Positions 1-10,355 of a stretch of DNA of 64,000 nucleotides are shown here, piece after piece. The stretch's first letter is position 1; every line of letters starts with the position of its first letter. Source of the DNA: Nocardioides agariphilus (GTDB lineage: Bacteria; Actinomycetota; Actinomycetes; Propionibacteriales; Nocardioidaceae); contig NZ_JADKPO010000020.1 in NCBI RefSeq assembly GCF_015352445.1, positions 1 to 64,000 of the forward strand. Direction: 5' to 3'. The position numbers and the translations under genes are program-made. The notes under the pieces were generated by a model that was not told the origin of the DNA, made no database searches, and saw only the letters and a program-made list of their open reading frames with translations.

Positions 1-1310
1 TGCGCCTGGCCTACCACTGGGCGATCCTGCACCCCGCCACCACCCAGACCGGCACCCAAGGCCCCGACGGCGCCATCCTCACCCTGCTGGAGAAACCCGC
101 CTCCCTGGGCGGGGACGGCACCCCCGCCGTCGCAGCCTTCACCCACGAAACCCTCGCCGCCGCCCTCGACCTGACCCCGGCCGCCGGGGCCGGGCTGATC
201 GGCGACGCCCTCGACCTGCACCACCGCCTCCCCATCCTCCTCAAACGGGTCGAAGCACTCCAGGTGCCGACCTGGCAGGCCCGCCGCGTCGCGGTCCAAA
301 CCCGCCACCTCCCCCTCGATGGCGCCCGCTGGGTCGACACCCAGCTCCCCACCCGCACCGACGGCGCCATCGGACCCCTCATCACCGACCGGCTCGTCGC
401 CCACGCCGCCGCCACCTTCGACCCCCAAACCACCCAATCTGAGGAAGAGCAAGCCCAGGCCTCCTGGGGACTGGAGGTCTCCCACCCCGCCCCGACCGAC
501 TACACCGGCACCAGCCACCTCACCATCTCCGGAGACACCCCCACCCTCAACGACTTCCACACCCTGGTCGCCACCCTCGCCCACCAGCTCGGCCAGAGCG
601 GCGACACCAGCCCCCTCGGAGTCCGCAAGATCACCGCCATCCGCATCATCACCCACCTCGCCGCGGGGGTTCTGACCGGCGACCGGCCCCTCAACCAGGC
701 CGGCCAGGCCGGCCTCGCCACCATGGCCACCGTGGCCACCCTGGCCGGGCTGCACCCCGAGGACCTCGAGAAGCTCTCCCAGGCCGTCACCAGACACGGC
801 AGCAAGATCAAGCTCATCGCCCACGTCGACAACCACGACCTCGAGATCGCCACCACTCCGGACGGCGGAACCGAGACCGCCCTGGCCACCGGCAGGATCG
901 AACGCCTCGGCGCCACCACCATCGCCCGCCTCCGCGCCTGGGTCGGCCACCAAGCCGTCCAGATCCTGCCCGTCCTCAACATGGCCCGCCGCGACGCCGT
1001 CGACTCCCACGACCCACCCACCTGGATGCGCGAACTCGTCATCCTGCGCGACCAGACCTGCATCTCCCCCCGCTGCAGCATCGACGCCCGCACCTGCGAC
1101 CTCGACCACCCCACCCCCTACAAGCCACTCGAGGAAGGCGGACCACCCGGCCAAACCCACCCCGAGAACCTCGCACCACTCTGCCGACGCCACCACCGCG
1201 CCAAAACCGCCGGCACCTGGCGCTACCACCCCATGCCCGAGGGCTACCACTGGCACGGACCCCACAACACCCACTACCTCCGCACCCCACGCGGCAGCCA
1301 ACGGATCTAG
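1..1310 (+). CDS. DUF222/HNH endonuclease domain protein, 5' end outside window
   Basis: The frame is open from base 3 through base 1, so the gene starts upstream of the window; 435 residues are visible, ending at TAG 1308-1310. The long N-terminal part is helical and of DUF222 type, the family that includes the 13E12-repeat proteins of Mycobacterium tuberculosis. The C-terminus has an HNH nuclease site: a CISPRC pair, a DLDH motif, then NLAPLCRRHHRAKT. These residues coordinate metal and cleave DNA in HNH enzymes; the biological target of this family is not known. It is a distant relative of the gene at 59832-61250. The first ATG in the visible part (264) is internal. Confidence 0.85.
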   Translation, partial: RLAYHWAILHPATTQTGTQGPDGAILTLLEKPASLGGDGTPAVAAFTHETLAAALDLTPAAGAGLIGDALDLHHRLPILLKRVEALQVPTWQARRVAVQTRHLPLDGARWVDTQLPTRTDGAIGPLITDRLVAHAAATFDPQTTQSEEEQAQASWGLEVSHPAPTDYTGTSHLTISGDTPTLNDFHTLVATLAHQLGQSGDTSPLGVRKITAIRIITHLAAGVLTGDRPLNQAGQAGLATMATVATLAGLHPEDLEKLSQAVTRHGSKIKLIAHVDNHDLEIATTPDGGTETALATGRIERLGATTIARLRAWVGHQAVQILPVLNMARRDAVDSHDPPTWMRELVILRDQTCISPRCSIDARTCDLDHPTPYKPLEEGGPPGQTHPENLAPLCRRHHRAKTAGTWRYHPMPEGYHWHGPHNTHYLRTPRGSQRI

Positions 1311-1369
1311 GGCTGCGCGCTTCGCTGAGGAATCGTCGGGCCCGCACTCGCTGGACGGAGATCGATCAT

Positions 1370-2170
1370 CTACCTGCGCACACGCCGGCCGAGGTCGTCG
1401 CGATGGTCGGCCAGCATCGTGTGCCGCGAGCGCGTGGCCTCGACGACGGCGGTGTCGAGGTCGGCGACAGCGATACCCCGCTCGGTGCCGAGGCGGACGA
1501 GGGGGCGACCCTCGGGGTCGTAGATCGCCGAGCCCCCGCTGAAGTCGCGGGAGCCGCAGCGACCGGTGAGGCCGGCGAACACGACGTACATGCCGTTCTC
1601 GACGGCGCGCGCACCGTAGTAGAGGTCGCGGCGGTGCTCGCCGCCGACGAAGTACGCCGAGGAGCTGAGGTAGGCGACCGCGCCGTCGTCGGCTGCGGCG
1701 CGGGCATGCTCCGGGAAGCACCCGTCGTAGCAGATCGACAGGCCGAGCTCGACGCCGTGGACCCGGATGGAGGCGCCGTGGTCGCCGGCGGTGAAGTGCT
1801 GCTTCTCGTCGCCGTCGAGGTGCTGCTTGTCGTAGGGCACGTCGACCGCGCCGTCCGGTTGCATGACGACGCACGACAGCGTCTTGATGCGATGGTCGCC
1901 GACCCGGGCCTCGAGCGCACTGCTGGCCACCACGACGGCGCCAGTGTCGGCAGCCGCGTCCCGCAAGGGCGCGAGCGGGAGGTCCACCAGCCCAGGCAGG
2001 GCCCCCGCGAACACGTCGAGGTCGTAGCCGGTCAGGAAAGCCTCGGGCAGCACGACTACCTGGGCGCCCTGCTGCCCCGCTTCACCGACGAGCTCGGCCG
2101 CTGTGCGCACGTTGGCCTCCAGGTCGCCGGCCATGGCCTCGGCCTGAGCAGCCGCGACCCGGAGGATCAC
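1370..2170 (-). CDS. Carbon-nitrogen hydrolase (nitrilase superfamily)
   Basis: A 266-residue single-domain protein with the Glu-Lys-Cys triad of the nitrilase/amidase superfamily: Glu43 in LPEAF, Lys115 in YDKQHL and Cys147 in SICYDGCFPE. The fold hydrolyses non-peptide C-N bonds such as amides or nitriles; the substrate cannot be read from the sequence. Its start overlaps the guaB3 stop by four bases (ATGA), so it is probably translated together with guaB3 at the end of a guaB-yjbQ-guaB3 run. No signal peptide, so cytoplasmic. An omega-amidase or carbamoyl-type role is possible but unproven. Confidence 0.85.
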   Translation of the reverse strand: MILRVAAAQAEAMAGDLEANVRTAAELVGEAGQQGAQVVVLPEAFLTGYDLDVFAGALPGLVDLPLAPLRDAAADTGAVVVASSALEARVGDHRIKTLSCVVMQPDGAVDVPYDKQHLDGDEKQHFTAGDHGASIRVHGVELGLSICYDGCFPEHARAAADDGAVAYLSSSAYFVGGEHRRDLYYGARAVENGMYVVFAGLTGRCGSRDFSGGSAIYDPEGRPLVRLGTERGIAVADLDTAVVEATRSRHTMLADHRDDLGRRVRR

Positions 2171-3273
2171 TGGACGACCACTTCGATCCGCTGGAACTCC
2201 TTGAGCTCGGTGTAGCCGGTGGTGGCCATCGCCCGCTTGAGGGCTCCGACGATGTTCATGGTGCCGTCGGCCACACGCGAGGGACCGAACAGGATCTCCT
2301 CCAGCGTGCCCACAGTGCCGAACTCGACCCGCTGACCGCGCGGTAGCTCGGGGTGGTGGGCCTCGGCTCCCCAGTGGTAGCCACGGCCCGGAGCGTCGGT
2401 GGCGCGCGCGAACGGCGACCCCACCATCACCGCATCTGCTCCGCAGGCGACCGCCTTGGCGATGTCGCCCGACTTGCCGATCGAACCGTCGGCGATGACG
2501 TGGACGTAGCGCCCGCCGGACTCGTCCATGTAATCACGGCGAGCAGCCGCGACGTCGGCCACGGCGCTGGCCATGGGCACCGCGACACCGAGGACGGTGC
2601 GAGTCGTGTGAGCCGCGCCGCCGCCGAACCCGACCAGCACGCCGGCCGCGCCGGTGCGCATCAGGTGCAGAGCGGCCTGGTAGGTCGCGCAGCCACCCAC
2701 GATGACAGGGACGTCGAGCTCGTAGATGAACTCCTTGAGGTTCAGCGGCTCGGCCTGGCTGCTGACGTGCTCAGCGCTGACAGTCGTGCCGCGGATCACG
2801 AACATGTCGACCCCGGCGTCGACCACGGTCTTGGCGAACTGCTTGGTGCGCTGGGGCGAGAGGCTCCCCGCGACGGTGACCCCCGCCTCGCGGATCTGCC
2901 GGAGCCGGTCGGTGATCAGCTCGGGCTTGATCGGCTCGGTGTAGATGTCCTGGAGCCGCTTGGTCGCCTGGACACCGGTCAGCTCGGCCACCTCGGCCAG
3001 CAGCGGCTCGGGCTCCTCGAAGCGCGTCCAGAGGCCTTCGAGGTTGAGCACGCCCAGACCGCCGTACTTGCCGAGCGCGACCGCCGTCTCCGGCGACATC
3101 ACCGAGTCCATGGGCGCGGCCAGGATCGGCAGCTCGAAGCGGTAGGCGTCGATCTGCCAGGCCACGCTGACCTCTTCGGGGTCCCGCGTACGTCGCGACG
3201 GGACGATCGCGATGTCGTCGAAGGAGTAGGCCCGGCGCGCCCGCTTGGCCTTGCCGATCTCGATCTCTGTCAC
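2167..3273 (-). CDS. guaB3: GuaB3 family IMP dehydrogenase-related protein
   Basis: A 368-residue TIM-barrel protein of the IMPDH/GMP reductase family that lacks the CBS pair present in guaB at 3812. It begins with the typical SFDDIAIVPSRRT segment and an APMDSVMSP strand. The substrate loop reads GFGGGAAHTTR, where canonical IMPDH has GPGSICTTR, so the nucleophilic Cys is replaced by His. The phosphate-binding ADGSIGKSGDIAKA segment and a MVGSPFA strand are kept. This suggests either altered chemistry or a non-catalytic role. It follows yjbQ after 124 bp and overlaps the downstream hydrolase by four bases. GTG/ATG choice is not in doubt: the start is ATG followed by TEIEIGKAKRARRAYS, typical of the family. 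Confidence 0.9.
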   Translation of the reverse strand: MTEIEIGKAKRARRAYSFDDIAIVPSRRTRDPEEVSVAWQIDAYRFELPILAAPMDSVMSPETAVALGKYGGLGVLNLEGLWTRFEEPEPLLAEVAELTGVQATKRLQDIYTEPIKPELITDRLRQIREAGVTVAGSLSPQRTKQFAKTVVDAGVDMFVIRGTTVSAEHVSSQAEPLNLKEFIYELDVPVIVGGCATYQAALHLMRTGAAGVLVGFGGGAAHTTRTVLGVAVPMASAVADVAAARRDYMDESGGRYVHVIADGSIGKSGDIAKAVACGADAVMVGSPFARATDAPGRGYHWGAEAHHPELPRGQRVEFGTVGTLEEILFGPSRVADGTMNIVGALKRAMATTGYTELKEFQRIEVVVQ

Positions 3274-3397
3274 GCGCGCAGCCTATCGGCGCGCGGCGGT
3301 CCGTCAGATCTCGCGCCGGGTGCAGGTCATGAGGTGGCATGAACCACCACCAGTCGTATGACGACATCACCGCCGCCTTGATGTCACCGTTGCCTAG

Positions 3398-3802
3398 CTA
3401 CGCCGAGACGAACGACAACCGCACCTCACGGTCGGGGTTGTCAACGTTGAGGTCGACCAGGCAGATGCTCTGCCAGGTGCCCAGGGCCAGCCGGCCGTGC
3501 AATACCGGGAGGGTCGCGTACGGCGGCACCAGGGCCGGCATCACGTGTGATCGGCCGTGGCCCGGCGACCCGTGCCGGTGTCGCCACCGGTCGTCGGCAG
3601 GAAGGAGGTCGGCGAGAGCAGCGAGCAGGTCCGCGTCGGAGCCTGCGCCCGTCTCGAGGATGGCGATGCCGGCGGTGGCGTGCGGGACGAACACGTGCAG
3701 CAACCCGTCGTCGTACTCGCTGACGAAGTCCGCGCACTGACCGGTGATGTCGAGGACGGACTCGGTGACGCCGGTGTGGACGCGGAAGGTACGGGAGTGC
3801 AT
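3398..3802 (-). CDS. yjbQ: YjbQ/UPF0047 family protein
   Basis: A 134-residue protein of the UPF0047 family, recognised by LLHVFVPHATAGIAILE, the HGSPGHGRSH segment with clustered histidines and the closing GTWQSICLVDLN. Members have been annotated as secondary thiamine-phosphate synthases; the physiological role remains poorly defined. It starts nine bases after the guaB stop, so it is probably cotranscribed with guaB. Length equals the family norm, and no membrane or export signal is present. Confidence 0.88.
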   Translation of the reverse strand: MHSRTFRVHTGVTESVLDITGQCADFVSEYDDGLLHVFVPHATAGIAILETGAGSDADLLAALADLLPADDRWRHRHGSPGHGRSHVMPALVPPYATLPVLHGRLALGTWQSICLVDLNVDNPDREVRLSFVSA

Positions 3803-3811
3803 CCCGTGCTC

Positions 3812-5518
<1,707 letters not shown>

Positions 5519-5535
5519 ACCTCGTTGCGACTCGT

Positions 5536-6147
5536 TCACGCAACCGCCAAGAAAGCCTGTCCGCTGTCTGCGAACTTGTAGCACTTGGAGATCCCCAGCT
5601 CCCCGCAGCTCAGCTCGGACGTCAGGCTGGCCGCCACGTTGCGCTCGCTGAGCCAGGTCGTGCCCTTGAACCACTGGACGTTGGCCACCATCTTGTAGGC
5701 GCCGGCCCTGCCGGGCGTGTGGAAGTGGAAGAAGGACCTGCCGGCGAGCGTCTTGGTGACGCTGCCGCCCTTCCCGTCACCCAGGTCCACGGTGAACGAC
5801 TCCTCGTCCGCGGTCGACCACGTCTTGCCGTCCTCCGAGCGCAGCAGCTCGAGATGCACTGTGGCCTGCTGCGCCCCGGTGACCGTGGAGTCGGGCTGCA
5901 CGACGAGGTCGCCCGGTCGGAAGGTGTAGACCAGGTGGCCGGTGGAGTCGGTGTACTTCTCCACCTTCAGGGCTACCTTCCCACCGAAGTTGGCGACTCC
6001 GGGGTTGCTCCACGCCTCCGTCCACAGCGCCGAGGCCGACGGCGCCGGCCCGAGGAGCAGAGCCGCGAGGACCGCGACCAAGGACGACACGGCCGCTGCG
6101 AACGAGATCCTCGCCCAGGTCCGGCCGGCTGTGAAATACTTGTTCAT
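5536..6147 (-). CDS. Secreted protein of unknown function
   Basis: Not recognised beyond export. The 203-residue product begins with a Sec signal peptide: basic start MNKYFTAGRTWAR, a hydrophobic core at about residues 16-34 and a likely cleavage after SASA (residue 40). The mature part, about 160 residues, is rich in beta-forming segments (KVALKVEKYTD, FRPGDLVVQPD) and ends with a Cys pair (SCGELGISKC) that could form a disulfide. The start at 6147 is fixed by an excellent ribosome site, GAGGAG, nine bases upstream. It is monocistronic, with a hairpin terminator just after it. The content resembles actinobacterial wall or extracellular proteins with an immunoglobulin-like fold, but this is inference. 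Confidence 0.8.
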   Translation of the reverse strand: MNKYFTAGRTWARISFAAAVSSLVAVLAALLLGPAPSASALWTEAWSNPGVANFGGKVALKVEKYTDSTGHLVYTFRPGDLVVQPDSTVTGAQQATVHLELLRSEDGKTWSTADEESFTVDLGDGKGGSVTKTLAGRSFFHFHTPGRAGAYKMVANVQWFKGTTWLSERNVAASLTSELSCGELGISKCYKFADSGQAFLAVA

Positions 6148-6254
6148 CTTGTTCTCCTCACCTTGTGGATGAATCTGCTGATATTCCCTGGATAAGGGAT
6201 GCCAGCAAGATTGCATCCGACGAGGCAGGCACATCTGTGGCCCAGCCGACAATT

Positions 6255-6273
6255 CCCGGCGTCCGTTGCCGGG
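6255..6273 (-). terminator. Weak hairpin after the ACT-GNAT gene
   Basis: CCCGGC and GCCGGG, six pairs around a seven-base loop, 27 bases beyond the stop at 6300. Position fits a terminator for the minus-strand gene but the stem is short and no U tract follows. Confidence 0.35.
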
Positions 6274-6299
6274 CTGAGGAAATGGAAAAGAACTGCCCG

Positions 6300-7175
6300 T
6301 CAGCGATGCAACGCGGCCAGCGGAATCCGCACGGTGAGGCGGTCGCCGGACATCCGGATGCGGCCGCGCAACCCGGCCGCCAGCACCATCGGCAAGACGG
6401 CCTGGTTGTCGGCCCGGGTGGTCAGCACCAGCTCGGCCGCACCCTGCGAGGCCGCGACCCGCACGGCCTCCGACAACAGCCGGCTGCCGATGCCCCGGCG
6501 TCGCCAGGCCGGGTCGACCGACAGGTTCAGCACGCTGGCCTCGGGTTCGTCGAGCGCCGGACGCACGGCGGCCGTGCCGACGGCAGCGCCGCCGACCACC
6601 GCGCTGATCTCGCTGGCTTCCACGACGTACTCCGGACCCTCCGACGCCGCCAGAGGGACCGATGCCGCCGTCGCCGCGGCCCGCGCCAGCACGTCGTCGA
6701 CGAGCGAGGCCAAGGCGTCGGCACGGGCGTGCTCGGTGGCCGTGAAGGGCGCCGTACGCCGGACCTGGACGAGCACCGAGGCGACCGTGACCTCGAGCAG
6801 GTCGAGCGAGCCGTCCTCGCCCGATGACGACTCGGCCTCGGCGTCGAAGAGCCGCGCCAGCACGTCCGGGAAGCTGGCCGGCGACGCCAGCACGGACGCT
6901 GCGGCATGGACGTAGCGCGTGGGTTGGTCGGCCAGGGCGGCCTCGGTGCAGGGCACGACGCTGACCGCCTGCCCACCCGATCGACGTACGAGAGCCTCGA
7001 TGTCGGCGAGGTGCCAGCTCTGCGGAGTGTCGAGAACGAGCTCGTCGGTGACCAGGTCGACTCCGGGGAAGATCTGGAAGCCGAGGATGTTGACCTCGCT
7101 CGCCCCGCACTCGGCCGCCAGCCCGGCCAGCGCGCCGGGCCGGTCGGGCAGGGTCGCGCGTACTCGCCACAACAT
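6300..7175 (-). CDS. ACT domain / GNAT acetyltransferase fusion protein
   Basis: A 291-residue protein with an N-terminal ACT-like domain (about residues 3-75; DRPGALAGLAAECG then VNILGFQIFP) and a C-terminal GNAT domain with the acetyl-CoA loop DPAWRRRGIGSRLL near residues 220-233. ACT domains usually bind amino acids, so amino-acid-controlled acetylation is a reasonable inference; the acceptor is unknown. The ATG at 7175 opens directly into the ACT strand (MLWRVRATLPDRPG). It lies 80 bp downstream of the amidotransferase ending the thiol operon and may or may not belong to that transcript. Confidence 0.82.
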   Translation of the reverse strand: MLWRVRATLPDRPGALAGLAAECGASEVNILGFQIFPGVDLVTDELVLDTPQSWHLADIEALVRRSGGQAVSVVPCTEAALADQPTRYVHAAASVLASPASFPDVLARLFDAEAESSSGEDGSLDLLEVTVASVLVQVRRTAPFTATEHARADALASLVDDVLARAAATAASVPLAASEGPEYVVEASEISAVVGGAAVGTAAVRPALDEPEASVLNLSVDPAWRRRGIGSRLLSEAVRVAASQGAAELVLTTRADNQAVLPMVLAAGLRGRIRMSGDRLTVRIPLAALHR

Positions 7176-7255
7176 GCCCCGATCGTGCGCGGCAAGCGTT
7201 TCGGCAGCGGGCCGGGAATGTTTCGCGCAGGAAAATCCCGGACACTGCCGGTTTG

Positions 7256-7981
7256 CTACGACGACTGCGCAGGGGCCGACATCGCGAGCGCCGGCTCGCC
7301 GTCGCGCTGAGCGGCCGCCTCGACGAGCCAGCCGAAGATGCGATCCCCCGTCTCGTCGTGGGGCAGCTCCGGGTGCCACTGCACCCCGATCGCCGACCAG
7401 CTGGTGGGTCCCGACCACTCGATGCCCTCGACCACGGCGTCGTCCGCCCGGGCGGTGACTCGCCATGAGTCGCCCGGGTGCGCCACGGCTTGATGGTGCA
7501 GAGACGTGACGTGCGCCCGCACTCCGAGCAGCTCGCGAAGCGTCGAGGTCGGCTCGGTGCGTACGGCGTGCCCGGCGAGGTTCCGGTGGGCGTCAAGGTG
7601 GCCCACCAGAGTGCCGCCGAAGGCGACGACCAGCAGCTGGAGCCCTCGACACACGCCGAGCAGCGGGATACCGCGCACGGCCGCCGCTCGGATCAGCAGC
7701 ACCTCCTCGTCGTCGCGCCGCGGGTCGACGTCGAGCGCGGTGTGCGTCTCGCCGCCGTAGCGGCCGGGCTCGACGTCGCCACCACCGGTGAGCACGACGG
7801 CATCGACCAGGCCGAGCGTCTCGACGGCACGGCCGGCTGGGAGCACGATCGGCAGGCCGCCGGCTCGGGCGACCTCGTCGACATACGTCTCAGGAGTGCC
7901 CGTCGCCTGGATGGTCACGTGCGGTCGCGGCACCGCGTAGCGGTGCCCGACGATCCCGACGACCGGGCGCCGAGGTCTCAT
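7256..7981 (-). CDS. Class I glutamine amidotransferase, PuuD-like gamma-glutamyl hydrolase
   Basis: 241 residues with the class I amidotransferase triad: Cys111 in LLGVCRGLQ, His203 and Glu205 in VQWHPE. The GGGDVEPGRYGG segment is typical of gamma-glutamyl-gamma-aminobutyrate hydrolases (PuuD, peptidase C26), which cut gamma-glutamyl amides. The start at 7981 overlaps the MAPEG stop by four bases (ATGA), so it is translationally coupled to the thiol operon 10339-7256. Inference: it could degrade or recycle the gamma-glutamyl product of the two ligases upstream. No export signal. Confidence 0.85.
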   Translation of the reverse strand: MRPRRPVVGIVGHRYAVPRPHVTIQATGTPETYVDEVARAGGLPIVLPAGRAVETLGLVDAVVLTGGGDVEPGRYGGETHTALDVDPRRDDEEVLLIRAAAVRGIPLLGVCRGLQLLVVAFGGTLVGHLDAHRNLAGHAVRTEPTSTLRELLGVRAHVTSLHHQAVAHPGDSWRVTARADDAVVEGIEWSGPTSWSAIGVQWHPELPHDETGDRIFGWLVEAAAQRDGEPALAMSAPAQSS

Positions 7982-8394
7982 GCGAAAGCCGCGATGGCCG
8001 TGACGCCCAAGGCGATTCCCGATGCGTAGGTGCCCATCGCGCCCAGGTCTCGCAGGGGTCCGTGGGCCGCGAGCGTCTTGGAGGTGAGCATCCCGAGCGC
8101 GTGGACGTACCGCGAGGCTGCGGCCACGACGGCCAGGGCCTGCACCCACCACCCGTCGCTGAGCAGCGCGCAGACGACGATGAGGACGATCAGGGTCGGC
8201 ACGTACTCGGCGGCGTTGCCGTGGGCGCGCTGAGCGATGAACATGCGGTCGGTCGGGTCGGTCGGCATCTGGTTGCCGGTGGCGCCCCGGATGGCGCGGT
8301 GTCGCGTGACGTTGGCGCCCAGGACGAAGAGCAGGATGCCCATCAAGGCGATGCTGACGACGGGGACGACGTCGAGCGAGGTGTTCAGCTCCAT
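7978..8394 (-). CDS. MAPEG family membrane protein
   Basis: 138 residues with four predicted membrane helices (about 8-27, 66-82, 85-100, 118-137) and the MAPEG signature RMFIAQRAHGNAAEYVP on the first cytoplasmic loop. MAPEG stands for membrane-associated proteins in eicosanoid and glutathione metabolism; several members are glutathione transferases or peroxidases. It overlaps the GshB-like gene by ten bases and the amidotransferase gene by four, so it is firmly inside the thiol operon. A glutathione-type thiol as its cofactor is inferred from that context. Confidence 0.85.
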   Translation of the reverse strand: MELNTSLDVVPVVSIALMGILLFVLGANVTRHRAIRGATGNQMPTDPTDRMFIAQRAHGNAAEYVPTLIVLIVVCALLSDGWWVQALAVVAAASRYVHALGMLTSKTLAAHGPLRDLGAMGTYASGIALGVTAIAAFA

Positions 8395-9362
8395 GAGGGA
8401 ACCCTTTCGTTGAGGAGGATGCGGCGGATGATCGCGCCGCTGAGGTCGGTGCCCAGGAGGGCGTCGGCCTTGTGCATGCCACCGGGACAGGTCACGTTGA
8501 CCTCGATGAGGCGGCCCGCGATGACGTCGAGACCGGCCAGTGCGATGCCGTGCTCGGCGAGCAGGGGTCCGATTGCGGCCACGATGGCGCGGTCGTCGGC
8601 GTCGATCTGAGCGACAGCCACCGGCGGCCCGATGCGGAAGTCGACGGAGGACGGCCGGCGCAGGACGGCGCCGATGATCTCGCCGTCGAGCACGAACAGG
8701 CGCTTGTTGCCGCTCGCCACGTCGGCCACGTACGTCTGAGCGATCACGTGGCGACGTCCTCCCCCGGTCGCGGACTCCGCCAGCGACACAGCGGTCTCGT
8801 CATCCCGGACCAGCCAGACGTCCCGACCCGCGAAACCGTCAACCGGCTTGACGACCGCAGCACCCACCTCGGCGACGAAGCCGCACAGCGCGGCTGGGTC
8901 AGCCGTCACGACAGTCGGCGGGCACAGCGCAGGGAACCGCAAGGCGACCAGCTTCTCGTGCAGTGCTCGAATGCCGGCCGGCCGGTTGGCCACCGCACCC
9001 CCGGACGCCTCGACGAGGTCGAGCAGGTACGTCGTGTGGAGGTACCTCGCGTCGACCGGCGGGTCGATGCGCAGCAGGGTCACGTCCATCTCGGCGGCGA
9101 CGTCGACCGTTCGCCGCTCGACCTCCTCCTGCCACGTGGTCGCCACCGTCCAGCGATGGTCGGCGCCCCGGCGGCGATCGGCCAGGTGCAGGCGCCGGGC
9201 GTCGGCCAGGACGCGACCGCCGGTGACGGAAAGGTCTTCGGGCTGGCAGGTCCACACCGCCTGACCGAGCTCCTCGGTGGCAGCCATCAGCCCGATGCTC
9301 GCGTCGACGTCGGCCTGGAGGCCGGCCAGCGGGTCGACGACGAACAAGACGGCGCTCCTCAT
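8385..9362 (-). CDS. gshB: GshB-type ATP-grasp ligase (probable glutathione synthetase)
   Basis: 325 residues aligning by eye with proteobacterial glutathione synthetase from end to end: N-terminal VVDPLAGLQADVDASIGLM, LLRIDPPVD (about 96-104), the ATP-grasp strand VVKPVDGFAG (170-179), and the metal/product site LDVIAGRLIEVNVTCPGG (278-295). GshB joins gamma-glutamylcysteine and glycine using ATP. The glycine-rich loop of the Escherichia coli enzyme (around AAGGRGEPR) is missing here, replaced by a shorter VDFRIGPPV stretch, so the second substrate could differ. The ATG at 9362 overlaps the upstream ligase by four bases. Confidence 0.82.
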   Translation of the reverse strand: MRSAVLFVVDPLAGLQADVDASIGLMAATEELGQAVWTCQPEDLSVTGGRVLADARRLHLADRRRGADHRWTVATTWQEEVERRTVDVAAEMDVTLLRIDPPVDARYLHTTYLLDLVEASGGAVANRPAGIRALHEKLVALRFPALCPPTVVTADPAALCGFVAEVGAAVVKPVDGFAGRDVWLVRDDETAVSLAESATGGGRRHVIAQTYVADVASGNKRLFVLDGEIIGAVLRRPSSVDFRIGPPVAVAQIDADDRAIVAAIGPLLAEHGIALAGLDVIAGRLIEVNVTCPGGMHKADALLGTDLSGAIIRRILLNERVPSWS

Positions 9363-10339
9363 GCGGCGACCAGGCCTCGACGGGTCGCCATCGCGACCAG
9401 CTCTTGACCGTGAGCCGCGACCTCGCCACGGCCGTGCGCCGCGTCGTACCAGTGCTGGTCGAGGTACGGCGCCTCCCCGGCCAGCCGGGCCAGGACTGCT
9501 CGACGCACGTCGTCGTCGTGCGCGATCGCGGCCAGGGTGTGCACCACCGCGCCGATCGCGGCGTCCTCCTGCACATCGGGAAAGCGCACCTCGAGATAGC
9601 GCCCGCGCGGACGCACCGGCGCGAACAGCGTGGTCAGGTGCTCGCGTCCTTGCGCCAAGAACCGCGCCGCCCCGGCGGCGAAGGCCGAGTACGCCGCGAC
9701 CGGGTCCTCGCCGGCCAGCAGGCGCCCGTCGAAGGCGGTCCGCGCCGGGTCGACCTGGAGCCACGTGGCCAGCCGGGAGTCCGGACCTGTGGCGCGCGCG
9801 AACGCTGCCGCGAGGAAGGGGGCGGCCAGGTTGAGTGCCCGCCACTGCTCGAGTGACGCCGGGCCGCTCCACCAGTCCAGGCACACCTGCGTCGAGCAGG
9901 TCCGCCGCATCATCACGCGGCCCGCAGGCCCGATGGCGTCGAAGTGCCGTTGCATGGCGACGTACCGAGGTGAGGTCAGCTGGAGCGGCACCGCCGACTC
10001 CGGCCGAGGGTCGACCGACCACGCGTGCACGGCGATCCCGGCTCGCGCGCAGTCCGCGCGAAGCGCGCGGAGGTGCGCGCGTGCCGCGCGCACCGTAGCC
10101 GCCGCGCTCGCCGCCCGCGGCAGGCTCAACTCGATCTGCCCGCCCGGCTCGAAGCTGACGTACGGCGCGTAGGCGGCGTTGCAGACCACGGCTCGCAGCC
10201 GCTCGACGGGGACCGCCGAGCCGCCGGCGACCCAGGTGGTGACCAGCTCGTGCTCGATCGCGACGCCCGTGCTCCTGCCGCGGCCCTGAGCGGTGGGGAA
10301 CAGCTCGGTGACCAGTGGGCGGTAGCTCTCGGCGTGCAT
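9359..10339 (-). CDS. gshA: Glutamate-cysteine ligase family 2 (GCS2)
   Basis: 326 residues. The N-terminal STGVAIEHELV segment matches the Glu-rich strand of GCS2 ligases (YbdK/EgtA type), and MMRRTCSTQVCLDWW with VRPRGRYLEVRFPDV are the later conserved segments. The enzyme couples glutamate and cysteine with ATP to give gamma-glutamylcysteine. An EgtA-like role in ergothioneine synthesis is the alternative, but no other egt gene is nearby and a GshB-like gene follows directly. The start at 10339 has AGGAG eight bases upstream. First gene of the operon, divergent from a MarR regulator across a 56-bp control region. Confidence 0.85.
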   Translation of the reverse strand: MHAESYRPLVTELFPTAQGRGRSTGVAIEHELVTTWVAGGSAVPVERLRAVVCNAAYAPYVSFEPGGQIELSLPRAASAAATVRAARAHLRALRADCARAGIAVHAWSVDPRPESAVPLQLTSPRYVAMQRHFDAIGPAGRVMMRRTCSTQVCLDWWSGPASLEQWRALNLAAPFLAAAFARATGPDSRLATWLQVDPARTAFDGRLLAGEDPVAAYSAFAAGAARFLAQGREHLTTLFAPVRPRGRYLEVRFPDVQEDAAIGAVVHTLAAIAHDDDVRRAVLARLAGEAPYLDQHWYDAAHGRGEVAAHGQELVAMATRRGLVAA

Positions 10340-10355
10340 GACGACTCCTGATACT

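Noticed and set aside
1295-1345. Possible fourth copy of family B around the stop of the first HNH gene (GGATCTAGGG, GCTGAGG)
   Set aside because: Only the ATCTAG and CTGAGG fragments match; the inner and outer arms do not pair.
5536-7596. A single 686-codon protein on the minus strand
   Set aside because: Only the last 203 codons (start 6147, with GAGGAG) have normal composition and a signal peptide; the upstream part is the shadow of the ACT-GNAT gene.
9359-10339. Ergothioneine gene egtA
   Set aside because: The GCS2 fold would fit, but no egtB, egtC, egtD or egtE gene is nearby and a GshB-like gene follows with overlap.
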